Source: Algibacter sp045066735
Lineage (GTDB): Bacteria > Bacteroidota > Bacteroidia > Flavobacteriales > Flavobacteriaceae
Reading direction: 5' to 3'
Length of the DNA stretch: 64,000 nucleotides
Assembly: GCF_045066735.1 (NCBI RefSeq)
Contig: NZ_JBISHH010000023.1
Coordinates: forward strand, 196,174 to 260,173
The notes below the pieces were generated by a model, which saw nothing but the letters and a program-made list of their open reading frames with translations, made no database searches and was not told the DNA's origin. Below, one piece after another: positions 1 through 8,698 of this stretch; position 1 is the stretch's first letter; each line of letters opens with the position of its first letter. Made by a program: the position numbers and the translations under genes.

Positions 1-328
1 GTTTTGAATAACCAATTGTAATTAATGCAACAGCGATAATGTTTATAAATGGATGTTCTACTAGGTATAGCCTTGCCATAGAGTTACTCATTACTTTCCC
101 GCCTAATTCGCCCCATAATTGAAATCTTGGAGTTACAAAGTATAACACGATACCTATTAATAGTTGAATATGAGATACGATTAATGTGAATAATGATTTT
201 CTAAAATCGTTGTTTTCATATTCTTTATCTCCTAACGTTTTTATAACAGCATTTACAGCAGCTATTAATAATACAATAAGAACTAAATATGCCCAATAGG
301 AATGGAGTGATAATACAATGTTGTACAT
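1..328 (-). CDS. Conserved membrane protein, 3' part cut by window edge
   Basis: An open frame runs on the minus strand from an ATG at 328 to the window edge, so the C-terminus is missing. The first 109 residues read as an integral membrane protein: a hydrophobic segment at about residues 12-30 (WAYLVLIVLLIAAVNAV), a polar loop rich in charged residues, a second segment around 50-65 (HIQLLIGIVLYFVTP) and a third beginning near 95. Histidines at residues 9, 54 and 93 lie near membrane borders and could bind haem, but this is not shown. Small four-helix membrane proteins of this look are common in Flavobacteriaceae; I do not know the function. It is the only feature before the terminator at 381. 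Confidence 0.6.
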   Translation of the reverse strand, partial: MYNIVLSLHSYWAYLVLIVLLIAAVNAVIKTLGDKEYENNDFRKSLFTLIVSHIQLLIGIVLYFVTPRFQLWGELGGKVMSNSMARLYLVEHPFINIIAVALITIGYSK

Positions 329-380
329 GAATGTGGTGTTTTAATTATAGATGCAAAAATAGTAATTATAATTCACAAAA

Positions 381-404
381 AAACCGCTTCGATTGAAGCG
401 GTTT
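381..404 (-). terminator. Rho-independent terminator after the endonuclease gene
   Basis: A perfect 10-bp stem (aaaccgcttc / gaagcggttt) with a GATT loop lies just beyond the stop of the minus-strand endonuclease gene, with an A-run on the plus strand (a U-run in the minus transcript). Confidence 0.8.
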
Positions 405-430
405 GAAAGTTTTCTATAATAGAATCATTT

Positions 431-1783
431 TTATTCCCATTTATTTTCTGCAGCCGTACCGCCCCAAATTAATGTAGCTATGTATGGATTATCTATAAAG
501 GGGTTTCTATTACCTTGTGCAGCATAAATAACGTTGTTACGTTGTTCTTCGAACTCAGATACAGGGTCAGCAACGTTCCAAGCTTTAAAAAGCTCTAAAC
601 CACCAACTTTATCAAAGTCTTCTCCGTAGCGTATATTTAAATACATTACCATTCGGGCAACATCACCGCGCCAATCATCACCAGGATACCATGTATTGCC
701 TCCTATTAATTGGTTTGAACCACTTCCATCTGCATATGGATAATTACTTCTATCGCTATTAACAGTTGCATCTGCGGCTCTTAAGTGATGTAAATCGGAA
801 ACAGCAACATCCGAACTTAATTTAGATTGTGGAAAAATATGCTCTGTGTTGTATGTTTGGGTTGCATAAGGATTGTTTCCTGAGGTATACTCTTCCCAAT
901 ATCTACTTTCGCCAGTGTACATCAAAATCACATTATCTTGATTCGATAAATCGGCATCGGCATTATACAAATAATCATGACGTTGGGTATATGTCAATAT
1001 TACCGTATGCATAACTTGAGTATGATTGGATATTTCATCAAACATTAAATCTGAATCCTCAGCAAAAATAACACCATCGTAATAATCTCCAAGACTTCCA
1101 GGCATATTAAAGTTAATAGCTTGTAGCACACTAATAGTTACTGTTGCTGTAGAGCATTCTGGAGTAGGCACATCGTCATCACAAATAGTATAAGTAAACG
1201 TATCATCACCTACATAACCAGATTGAGCCGTGTAAGTCACGGTGCCATCATCATTTAAAACTACAGTTCCCAATGTTCCAACATTATCAACAGAAGTAAT
1301 AACAGCGTTGTCGATAGCCGAATCATTTTCAATCAAGGTGGATATAACTTTAGAACTATTCGATAATACATTAACAGTATCATTTTCTGCAATTGGATTT
1401 CCTTCATCAGTTACAGTAATAGTTACTGTGGCTGTAGAACAATCGGCTGGTGTATCACTATCACATAGTGTATAAGTAAATGTATCATCACCAATAAAAC
1501 CATCGGTTGGTGTATAAGTATACGTGCCATTTCTATTATCTTCAATGGTCCCTCCGTTTGCACTTGCTGTATCAAACGATGTAATTCTAGCATTGTCTAA
1601 TACTGTATCATTGGCTAAAGGATTTTGGATAACTACAGCTTTATCTTCCGTTGTGACGGCTACATCGTTAACAGCGATTGAAACACCATTTTCGGTATCA
1701 GGATTAACTGGAGAATCGTCTCCTCCAGAACTACTACAGCCAAAACATGCCATAATAGATAAATAAATAATACTTTTTTTCAT
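431..1783 (-). CDS. Endonuclease I family lipoprotein with two tandem Ig/cadherin-like repeats
   Basis: Predicted secreted, lipid-anchored nuclease of 450 residues. The N-terminus is a lipoprotein signal (MKKSIIYLSIMACFGC) with the lipobox Cys at 16, followed by SSSGGDDS, which resembles the Ser/Asp-rich surface-export signal of flavobacterial lipoproteins. Residues about 37-125 and 130-220 are two repeats of a VCBS/cadherin-like type, each with the NDTV...DDTFTYT(L/I)CD pattern. From about residue 225 the endonuclease I fold begins; the core YNTEHIFPQSK, SDLHHLRAAD and DRSNYPY carries the His and Asn residues typical of this His-Me finger family. It probably degrades extracellular DNA or RNA. 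It lies downstream of a TonB receptor and lipoprotein but is separated from them by a terminator, so it may be expressed partly on its own. Confidence 0.88.
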   Translation of the reverse strand: MKKSIIYLSIMACFGCSSSGGDDSPVNPDTENGVSIAVNDVAVTTEDKAVVIQNPLANDTVLDNARITSFDTASANGGTIEDNRNGTYTYTPTDGFIGDDTFTYTLCDSDTPADCSTATVTITVTDEGNPIAENDTVNVLSNSSKVISTLIENDSAIDNAVITSVDNVGTLGTVVLNDDGTVTYTAQSGYVGDDTFTYTICDDDVPTPECSTATVTISVLQAINFNMPGSLGDYYDGVIFAEDSDLMFDEISNHTQVMHTVILTYTQRHDYLYNADADLSNQDNVILMYTGESRYWEEYTSGNNPYATQTYNTEHIFPQSKLSSDVAVSDLHHLRAADATVNSDRSNYPYADGSGSNQLIGGNTWYPGDDWRGDVARMVMYLNIRYGEDFDKVGGLELFKAWNVADPVSEFEEQRNNVIYAAQGNRNPFIDNPYIATLIWGGTAAENKWE

Positions 1784-1810
1784 AATTTTTCGATTTTCTT
1801 AAAAAGAATA

Positions 1811-1840
1811 AAACCTCTTGTCGATTAAGACAAGAGGTTT
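1811..1840 (-). terminator. Terminator after the TonB receptor/lipoprotein pair
   Basis: A perfect 12-bp stem (aaacctcttgtc / gacaagaggttt) with a GATTAA loop lies between the stop of the lipoprotein gene at 1863 and the start of the endonuclease gene at 1783. Confidence 0.8.
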
Positions 1841-1862
1841 TATGTTACTTAGATGCTAGCTT

Positions 1863-3002
1863 TTATTGTAAAACCCAAACACCTCCAGTTTTAATAACTG
1901 AAATATTTTCTGTTGTATTTGATCCATTGTAGATATCAAAAGTTACAGTATATTTTTGATTTTCTTCAGCCGAAGGAGCAACATTGTCCAAAACAACATT
2001 AACAGCCTCAACAAGCATATCTGTACTCCAATATGCAGCATTTCCAGATCTTCTATCAAAGTTAGTATAGTTGCCAACACTTGCTGTTTGCGTAGGGTAA
2101 GTACCTTCTAAAGCAGATACAACAGCTGCATAATCGGCAGCTACCATAATATAAGTAATAGTATTATCTGGCACCCAATTTGTTCCATCATGACCAAACT
2201 GAAGTCTTTTAGGTTGCACATTATTATATTCTACCCATTCTACATCATTGAACATAAAGGCAATTGTATAACTCGTCGTTACTCCGCTTGAATATAACTC
2301 GTACATTACAGGTTTCACCGTTCCGAACTCTACATCTTCAGTACTTAAAGCTAAGGGGATTTTTGTTTCGGCTTCATCTTCACTAGAAAAATTAGGGTAA
2401 CTTTCTCCCATAGCCTCATATTCAGCCTCTGAAAAACCATTAAATTGCATCCAAACACCGTCTCCTTGATAAACAAAACCGTTAGCTACAGTATTATTTG
2501 TGCCATCGCTATAGTAATCATATCTCAATGATACAAAATCATCTTCTTCAGCATCAGGATACTCCTGATTTAAATAATCTTGAAGGTGACTAGCTTCATC
2601 GAAATTACCATAATTGTTACCTGTGATTGGATTGTATTCAGCATATTCAACTTCACGTATAACAGCACTATAATCGTCAATTCTATTATACAAAGCATAT
2701 GTTACGGTAGCTGAAGATGCTTGATCAATACTCCCGTCTGTCTTGTAAGTAACACCGAAATAAGGAAACTTCTCATTCAAAAACTTAGAAACCAACTCTT
2801 TCGCTTCATCATCTGAACCAAAATTAGCATAACTTAAGTCTAAAGCATCCTTATAATCATCTTCAACTAAAGTATAATCAAAATTAGCGATAATACCTTC
2901 TTTTGCTAAGTCCGCATCGATATCTTCATAGATATCTTCCATTGGATTACATGCTGTAAACACAAATCCAATTGCCATTAATAAATAAATAATTTTTTTC
3001 AT
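1863..3002 (-). CDS. Outer-membrane lipoprotein with internal repeats, partner of the TonB receptor
   Basis: A 379-residue lipoprotein of unrecognised family. The signal peptide MKKIIYLLMAIGFVFTAC puts the lipidated Cys at 18. Reading the protein suggests three diverged copies of one unit at about residues 45-120, 195-270 and 285-379. Shared traits are an aspartate followed by Tyr (EDDYKDAL, EAEYEAMG, AADYAAVV), a stretch with NF (YANFGS, YPNFSS, YTNFDR) and a closing block like GVWV (GDGVWMQF, GTNWVPD, GGVWVLQ). The gene starts 12 bp after the receptor stop, so the two are almost certainly cotranscribed. A surface lipoprotein beside a TonB receptor often captures substrate for it, but this is not a recognisable SusD. 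The substrate is unknown; the nearby nuclease makes nucleic-acid fragments or phosphate a guess only. Confidence 0.75.
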   Translation of the reverse strand: MKKIIYLLMAIGFVFTACNPMEDIYEDIDADLAKEGIIANFDYTLVEDDYKDALDLSYANFGSDDEAKELVSKFLNEKFPYFGVTYKTDGSIDQASSATVTYALYNRIDDYSAVIREVEYAEYNPITGNNYGNFDEASHLQDYLNQEYPDAEEDDFVSLRYDYYSDGTNNTVANGFVYQGDGVWMQFNGFSEAEYEAMGESYPNFSSEDEAETKIPLALSTEDVEFGTVKPVMYELYSSGVTTSYTIAFMFNDVEWVEYNNVQPKRLQFGHDGTNWVPDNTITYIMVAADYAAVVSALEGTYPTQTASVGNYTNFDRRSGNAAYWSTDMLVEAVNVVLDNVAPSAEENQKYTVTFDIYNGSNTTENISVIKTGGVWVLQ

Positions 3003-3014
3003 CTTTTTCTTTTT

Positions 3015-5558
3015 TTAAAAATTAACTTTAAGAGATACACTGTAAGTTCTACCCGTACCGTAGTAAACTGCAGCATTAGATTCAAATTGACCATTATCTT
3101 GTGCATCAGAAATGTACTCTGTGTTAAATAAGTTATTAATTTTAGTGTTTAAAACAGCTTCAAAATCACCAATATCAAAAGTATGGCTTACCCCAACATC
3201 GAAAAGACCAAAACTCGGCGCTTCCCATACATCAGGTAAATCTGAACGACTCCTACCATTAACATCGAAATCAGCAAACATATTACCCGCATAATTGTAA
3301 TCGATATAAGCTTTTGATTTTGGAGCAAAATCGTAAGCTGTACCTAATGCAAAAGTGGTTTGTGCTGAGTTACCAACCTTTAAACCTTCAGAAAATATTA
3401 CACCAGAAGCTACGAAATCACCATTTTGATTAAACCTGTCATACTCTACATTATTTCCCCATTTCCAATCGCCAATAGATGCCATACCTGTAACAGTTAA
3501 ATCATCGTTTGGTCTGTATTTAAAGTCAATCTCAATACCTTTGTGTATTGCCTCAATACCTTGAATATTATTATAAAACCTTTCTCCAGCATTCGTAGCA
3601 GGATCTTCTATAGACTCTGCTTTATCAATCCACCTTGTGTAATAAAGGTTTACATTAGCAGATAATTTCTCACTTCTATAACCATACCCTAATTCCGCAC
3701 TAAATACTTTTTCATTTATTGCATCTTGATTATAGGTTAACTCATCCTCTTGCAAAAATACGTTTGTTAAAAAAGGAGCTTTAGAGAAATACCCAATATT
3801 TACAAACACATTATTTATATCATCTAAGTTATAATTACCACCACCTTTAATACCGAAACCAACAAAGTTAGCGTTATCTGACTTTCTGTCTGCAGGAAAA
3901 GAAGCATCATTACTCATAAATTCTTTTTTCCAATAGTTAGTATTAGAAACATCGGCAGCCATGAATAAGTTTAACTTTTCATCAACTTGATATTCTGCTT
4001 GACCGAAAAAGCCTGTTCTAACCACATAACCATCATAGTCTTTATTATAACGATCGCCTACTTGTAATGCTTGACCAAAAGCTTTGGTATCATCTTCATT
4101 ATCTAAATAGAATTGACCTCCTAACAAATCATCAACTTGGTACCAGTGAGAACCTACATAGTATCTACCATCAAAACCTCCTGAAAGCACTAGCTTGTCA
4201 GAAATATCATTTTTATAAGTGGTTAACAAACCATACCATTTATGAGAGTTTCTTGAAGAAGAGATAATATCTGAAGAACCAGCAACACCATTAGCAATGT
4301 TTTCTTCTACAATAGTATCAAAATCGATTGGTTGATCTACACCACCAATTCTATAATCATCTGAACCAATTTTACCTCCTTCTTCTCTACGACCACCACC
4401 TTGACCAAAAGATGCGTATAAAGCTGTAGATAATACCGAATTATCATCAATTGTCCATAAGTGATTTAAAGACATTTGAGGTTTATGATAGAAGTTGTAA
4501 GCTGAATTATAAATTTCTCCATCTTTATAACCCCAATCTTTGTTTGCTTTTAAAGGCCCTTGTTCTGTTTGGCGTAATTCAGAGATTGTAGAACGGTTAA
4601 ATCTTTGCCCATGCTCTTGTTGTGCACCAAATGCAGAAAAAGAGATTGTATGTGCTTCATTTATTTCTTTCGTTAAATTAATAAAGTAATTATAACCCTC
4701 AAACTGTGTACCATCAACATAACCATCACCGGAAATTTTAGAAGCACTTACTGTTGCAGCAAAACCTTTATCAGACAATCCAGTAGAGTAAGTCATTCCA
4801 TATTTTAAATAACCATTATTACCAATACCTGTAAAAAAGCTACCACCTTCTTCAGCATCAGTTGTTTTTGTGACAATATTAATTGTACCACCAATAGAAG
4901 GCACAGCTACTTTAGAAGCACCTAAACCTCTCTGAACCTGCATTGTAGATGTAACATCTCCTAAACCAGCCCAGTTAGACCAGTAAACAGCACCGTTTTC
5001 CATATCATTAACAGGAACACCATTAATCATTACAGCAACGTTTTCTGAAGAAAACCCACGAATGTTAACCCTTGCGTCACCATAACCACCACCTTGCTTT
5101 GTAGCGTAGATACCTGGTGTAGATTTTAAAATCTCAGGAAATTCTTGAGTACTTAATTTTAAAGCAATATCTGCTGCTTTAACTGTTGAAACTGCTACAG
5201 GCGTTTTTCTATCAACCGCCACAGATGCAATAATTTGAACTGTTTCTAAACCTACTTGGCTAGGCTCTAAAGTTATCTTTCCTAAAAAGGCATCTCCAGA
5301 AAAAGAAACTGTTTTAGATGTGTAACCTACATAAGAAATTACAATTTCGCCAGAACTAGATTTTGTGCTTAGCTTGAAATTTCCATCAAAGTCTGTTACA
5401 ACCCCATTAGTAGTACCTTTTTCTACTACATTCGCACCTGGAAGCGGCATATTTATACCTTTTTCCAAAACAGTACCAGAAAGTGTACTTTGTGCCATAA
5501 TAACCGTGCTGAATAACAGAGCGACAGTTAGTAATAAATAATTTGCTGTTTTTTTCAT
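3015..5558 (-). CDS. TonB-dependent outer-membrane receptor
   Basis: An 847-residue outer-membrane transporter powered by TonB-ExbBD. A signal peptide (residues 1-22, ending IMAQ) is followed by a carboxypeptidase-regulatory-like beta-sandwich at about 24-105 (motif GTTNGVVTDFDGNFKL), then a plug domain at about 115-235 (RGFSSENVAVMINGVPVNDM, then GLGASKVAVPSIGGTINIVTK). The rest is a beta-barrel with alternating aromatic strands, ending with a C-terminal Phe (SVSLKVNF), as outer-membrane barrels do. It is the first gene of a unit with the lipoprotein at 1863. A good -7 element lies 41 bp upstream of the start. The substrate cannot be read from sequence; an iron chelate, peptide, glycan or nucleotide derivative are all possible. 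Confidence 0.93.
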   Translation of the reverse strand: MKKTANYLLLTVALLFSTVIMAQSTLSGTVLEKGINMPLPGANVVEKGTTNGVVTDFDGNFKLSTKSSSGEIVISYVGYTSKTVSFSGDAFLGKITLEPSQVGLETVQIIASVAVDRKTPVAVSTVKAADIALKLSTQEFPEILKSTPGIYATKQGGGYGDARVNIRGFSSENVAVMINGVPVNDMENGAVYWSNWAGLGDVTSTMQVQRGLGASKVAVPSIGGTINIVTKTTDAEEGGSFFTGIGNNGYLKYGMTYSTGLSDKGFAATVSASKISGDGYVDGTQFEGYNYFINLTKEINEAHTISFSAFGAQQEHGQRFNRSTISELRQTEQGPLKANKDWGYKDGEIYNSAYNFYHKPQMSLNHLWTIDDNSVLSTALYASFGQGGGRREEGGKIGSDDYRIGGVDQPIDFDTIVEENIANGVAGSSDIISSSRNSHKWYGLLTTYKNDISDKLVLSGGFDGRYYVGSHWYQVDDLLGGQFYLDNEDDTKAFGQALQVGDRYNKDYDGYVVRTGFFGQAEYQVDEKLNLFMAADVSNTNYWKKEFMSNDASFPADRKSDNANFVGFGIKGGGNYNLDDINNVFVNIGYFSKAPFLTNVFLQEDELTYNQDAINEKVFSAELGYGYRSEKLSANVNLYYTRWIDKAESIEDPATNAGERFYNNIQGIEAIHKGIEIDFKYRPNDDLTVTGMASIGDWKWGNNVEYDRFNQNGDFVASGVIFSEGLKVGNSAQTTFALGTAYDFAPKSKAYIDYNYAGNMFADFDVNGRSRSDLPDVWEAPSFGLFDVGVSHTFDIGDFEAVLNTKINNLFNTEYISDAQDNGQFESNAAVYYGTGRTYSVSLKVNF

Positions 5559-5598
5559 AATTTTAATTATGTAATTAATTATTTGAAATTAGTCGGTG

Positions 5599-5625
5599 CA
5601 AAAGTACGGATAAATTGCGCTCCAA
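5599..5625 (-). promoter_or_regulatory. Promoter of the TonB receptor gene
   Basis: Read on the minus strand, TACTTTTG (5606-5599, followed by C) matches the Bacteroidota -7 consensus TAnnTTTG. A TTG (5625-5623) lies 16 bp upstream at the -33 position. Confidence 0.6.
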
Positions 5626-5666
5626 TATTAAGTAATTGTTAACAAATTTAACAATTTACACAAAAA

Positions 5667-5701
5667 AAAACGCCCCAGCATTAAAAATACTGAGGTGTTT
5701 T
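5667..5701 (-). terminator. Terminator after pgi
   Basis: A 12-bp stem with one G-U pair and one mismatch (aaaacgccccag / ctgaggtgtttt) is flanked by an A-run on the plus strand, giving a U-tract in the minus transcript. It closes the operon ending with pgi. Confidence 0.75.
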
Positions 5702-5730
5702 CACTTTTTCTATAAGAATATTCTACGGTT

Positions 5731-7350
5731 TTACTTAAATCGCTTATAATAATTCAATAAATTTTGAGTTGAAGAGTCATGTTCATTTGTAACGCTTCCG
5801 TTAAATTCTTGTAAAATTTTGGAAGCTAATTGCTTCCCTAACTCTACACCAAATTGGTCGTAGCTAAAAATATTCCAAATAACACCTTGTACAAATATTT
5901 TATGCTCGTACATCGCGATAAGTTTCCCTAAACTTTCAGGCGATAGTTTGTTTATAAAAATAGTATTGGTTGGCTTATTACCTTTAAACACTTTAAACGG
6001 TGTTATGGTTTCACTTGTACCTTCTGCAACAACTTCATCTTCTGTTTTACCATTTAATAAAGCCTCAGTTTGTGCTAAAAAGTTAGACATTAATTTATCT
6101 TGATGATCTTGATTACCGTGTAAGGACTTAGTAAACCCAATAAAATCGGCAGGAATCAACTTTGTACCTTGGTGAATTAATTGAAAAAAGGCATGTTGTG
6201 AATTTGTTCCTGGCTCTCCCCAAATAATAGTTCCTGTTTGGTAGTCTATAGGATTACCATTTCTATCCACACTTTTACCATTGCTTTCCATAATACCTTG
6301 TTGTAAATAGGTAGCAAATTGGTTTAAGTATTGAGAATATGGTATTACAGCTTCACTTTCAGCTTTAAAGAAATTATTGTACCATATAGTTAATAAGGCT
6401 AAAACAACTGGAATGTTAGCTTCTAAATCTTCATTTTTAAAATGCTCGTCCATTTTGTTAGCGCCTTTTAATAAGCTATCAAAATTATTATAACCAACAG
6501 CTAAGCTTACTGTTAGGCCAACGGCGCTCCAAAGAGAAAAACGACCGCCAACCCAATCCCACATTGGAAAAATATTATTACCATCGATTCCAAAACCTTT
6601 TACCTTTTCTATATTGGTTGAAACTGCAACAAAGTGTTTTGCAATAGCATCGTTATCTGCTGACTTTAAAAACCAATCTTTTAAGGTGTTTGCATTAGAA
6701 AGTGTTTCTTGTGTAGTAAATGTTTTAGATACAATAACAAACAGAGTAGTTTCAGGATCTAATTTTTTAATAACCTCATTAACATGGTCACCATCTACGT
6801 TACTAACAAAATGAGTTGTTAAGTGATTTTTATAATACTGTAGAGAATCTACAACCATAGCTGGCCCAAGATCCGATCCACCAATACCAATATTTACAAC
6901 ATCGGTAAATGCTTTTCCTGTATAACCTTTTCTTTGCCCGCTTACCACTTCATTTGTAAAGCCTTCAATTTTTTGTTTTACTTGATATATTTCTGGCATT
7001 ACATTTACACCATCAACCTTAAAATCGGCATCTTTAGGTGCTCTTAATGCCGTATGTAGCACTGCTCGTCCTTCTGTTTCATTAATTATTTCACCAGAAA
7101 ACTGACTTTTAATAGCATCTTTTAGTTTCACCTCTTCAGCTAACTCTAATAAATACTTAATTGTTTCTTCTGTAATTCTATTTTTAGAAAAATCTACATA
7201 AAAATCGTCCCATTTAATAGTGAACTTATTTGCTCTAGTTTTATCTTCAGCAAATAAATCTTTCATATGAACATCTTTTACTGCATCAAAATGTGCTTGT
7301 AATTTCTTCCAAGATTTAGTTGTTGTAGGGTTTACGTTTGGTAATGCCAT
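5731..7350 (-). CDS. pgi: Glucose-6-phosphate isomerase
   Basis: Cytosolic glycolytic enzyme interconverting glucose-6-phosphate and fructose-6-phosphate. The 539-residue length fits the long (E. coli/animal-like) type. Clear family signatures are NIGIGGSDLGPAMV (phosphate binding), VGGRFSLWSAVGL, WGEPGTNSQHAFFQLIHQG with the base Glu and the catalytic His region, and the C-terminal FSYDQFGVELGKQLA. It is the last gene of the operon running from 10362, beginning 4 bp after the peptidase stop. Its linkage to a tryptophan dioxygenase and a peptidase has no obvious metabolic logic; I remember similar order in other Flavobacteriaceae. Confidence 0.97.
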   Translation of the reverse strand: MALPNVNPTTTKSWKKLQAHFDAVKDVHMKDLFAEDKTRANKFTIKWDDFYVDFSKNRITEETIKYLLELAEEVKLKDAIKSQFSGEIINETEGRAVLHTALRAPKDADFKVDGVNVMPEIYQVKQKIEGFTNEVVSGQRKGYTGKAFTDVVNIGIGGSDLGPAMVVDSLQYYKNHLTTHFVSNVDGDHVNEVIKKLDPETTLFVIVSKTFTTQETLSNANTLKDWFLKSADNDAIAKHFVAVSTNIEKVKGFGIDGNNIFPMWDWVGGRFSLWSAVGLTVSLAVGYNNFDSLLKGANKMDEHFKNEDLEANIPVVLALLTIWYNNFFKAESEAVIPYSQYLNQFATYLQQGIMESNGKSVDRNGNPIDYQTGTIIWGEPGTNSQHAFFQLIHQGTKLIPADFIGFTKSLHGNQDHQDKLMSNFLAQTEALLNGKTEDEVVAEGTSETITPFKVFKGNKPTNTIFINKLSPESLGKLIAMYEHKIFVQGVIWNIFSYDQFGVELGKQLASKILQEFNGSVTNEHDSSTQNLLNYYKRFK

Positions 7351-7354
7351 AGGA

Positions 7355-8698
7355 TTAATTATTAAATGATATTGCGTTAGTGTTTTGTTTTATTGTAGGT
7401 TCTATTATTTTTTCATCTTCAAAAACATCTTCTAAGAAATCAATAGCATCCAATTGCCTTTTAATAGGTGCTATAAACTCTAAATAATCTACTTTAAGTG
7501 AATCTGAAATTCCTTTTGCTTCAGGTAATTTTTGTTTAAACGGATCTACTTGTTTGCCATTTTTCCAAAAACGATAGCATACATGCGGGCCTCCGGTATT
7601 ACCAGTCATGCCAACCCAACCAATAACATCTCCTTGCTTAACAAACTGTCCTTTTTTAACATTTTGCGCTTTCATGTGTAAATATTGGGTTTCATAAGTT
7701 GCATTATGCCTTATTTTCACAAACTTACCATTACCACCGCGCCTTGTAGACTCTGTAACCGTACCATTTGCAGTTGCCATAATAGGTGTACCTATTGGTG
7801 CCGCAAAATCAGTGCCTTTGTGCGGACGTAATTTAAAACCATAAACCGCAATACGTCTTTTTAAATTATATCGAGATGAAATTCTACTAAACTTCACTGG
7901 TGCTTTTAAAAATGCTCGACGCAAATTTTTAGCTTCATCGTTAAAATAATCTACAATGCCTTTTGCGGAATCTGTAACAAACTCAAAAGCGTAAAATGGC
8001 TCGTTATTATGCTCAAAATAAGCAGCCTTAACATCATGAACACCAGAATATATAGTATCATCAATATATTTATCGGTATAAATAACTTTAAATCGATCAC
8101 CTTTCTGTAAACGTCTAAAATCTATAGTCCAAGCATAAATTTCATCGGCCATTTTATAAGCCAAACGCTGACTTAAGCCCTGCTCTTCTAAAGTTTGAGA
8201 AATATTATTGGTTATAATACCCGTAGCTGTTTTTTCAACATACTTTATAGGCTTTCTACTTGTGTAGGCATGAACGGAATCTTGAAAATTAACCACAACA
8301 TACTCCTCCACATTGGGCTGATAAACAAAACATTTGGGAGTTTGTAAAGAATCTTTTGCACATAGTAAGGTATACGGTTTCCCCGGGCGCAAACTTCTAA
8401 CATCAAAACTATCTTTAGATTTTTCTACAATGTCAAAAATATTAGGATAAGACATGTGGTTTCTATCAAGAATTTTACCAAAAGTATCGCCACTTTTTAT
8501 CGTGTCGCGCTTTACAATAAAATCGTCTAGATTAAACCCAAATTCAAGATTCTCCTCAGGCATTTCTACAACAGCCAAATCTTGCTCTTCTAAAATCTCT
8601 TGTTTTTCATCGTCTTTACAACTTGCAAAAAATACGGCACATGCCGCTAATAGCATTATATATTTGTTCCCCACGTTTCTTTTTCTTTCTCTGTCCAT
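7355..8698 (-). CDS. M23 family metallopeptidase lipoprotein with variant zinc motif
   Basis: Predicted cell-envelope endopeptidase acting on peptidoglycan cross-links, or an activator of such an enzyme. The C-terminal M23 (LytM-like) domain carries HKGTDFAAP (first zinc His and Asp) and YLHM (catalytic His). The third motif reads GPHVCYRFW instead of the usual HxH, so a Cys stands at the normal second zinc His. The upstream half (SGDTFGKIL... ) looks like a LysM/OapA-type wall-binding region. The longest frame (to 8752) overlaps the dioxygenase gene too far. ATG at 8698, GTG at 8674 and ATG at 8656 (overlapping the upstream stop as TAATG) are all possible; all lead into the lipobox LLAACAVFFASC. 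The 8674 start would give the most typical lipoprotein signal. Confidence 0.85.
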   Translation of the reverse strand: MDRERKRNVGNKYIMLLAACAVFFASCKDDEKQEILEEQDLAVVEMPEENLEFGFNLDDFIVKRDTIKSGDTFGKILDRNHMSYPNIFDIVEKSKDSFDVRSLRPGKPYTLLCAKDSLQTPKCFVYQPNVEEYVVVNFQDSVHAYTSRKPIKYVEKTATGIITNNISQTLEEQGLSQRLAYKMADEIYAWTIDFRRLQKGDRFKVIYTDKYIDDTIYSGVHDVKAAYFEHNNEPFYAFEFVTDSAKGIVDYFNDEAKNLRRAFLKAPVKFSRISSRYNLKRRIAVYGFKLRPHKGTDFAAPIGTPIMATANGTVTESTRRGGNGKFVKIRHNATYETQYLHMKAQNVKKGQFVKQGDVIGWVGMTGNTGGPHVCYRFWKNGKQVDPFKQKLPEAKGISDSLKVDYLEFIAPIKRQLDAIDFLEDVFEDEKIIEPTIKQNTNAISFNN

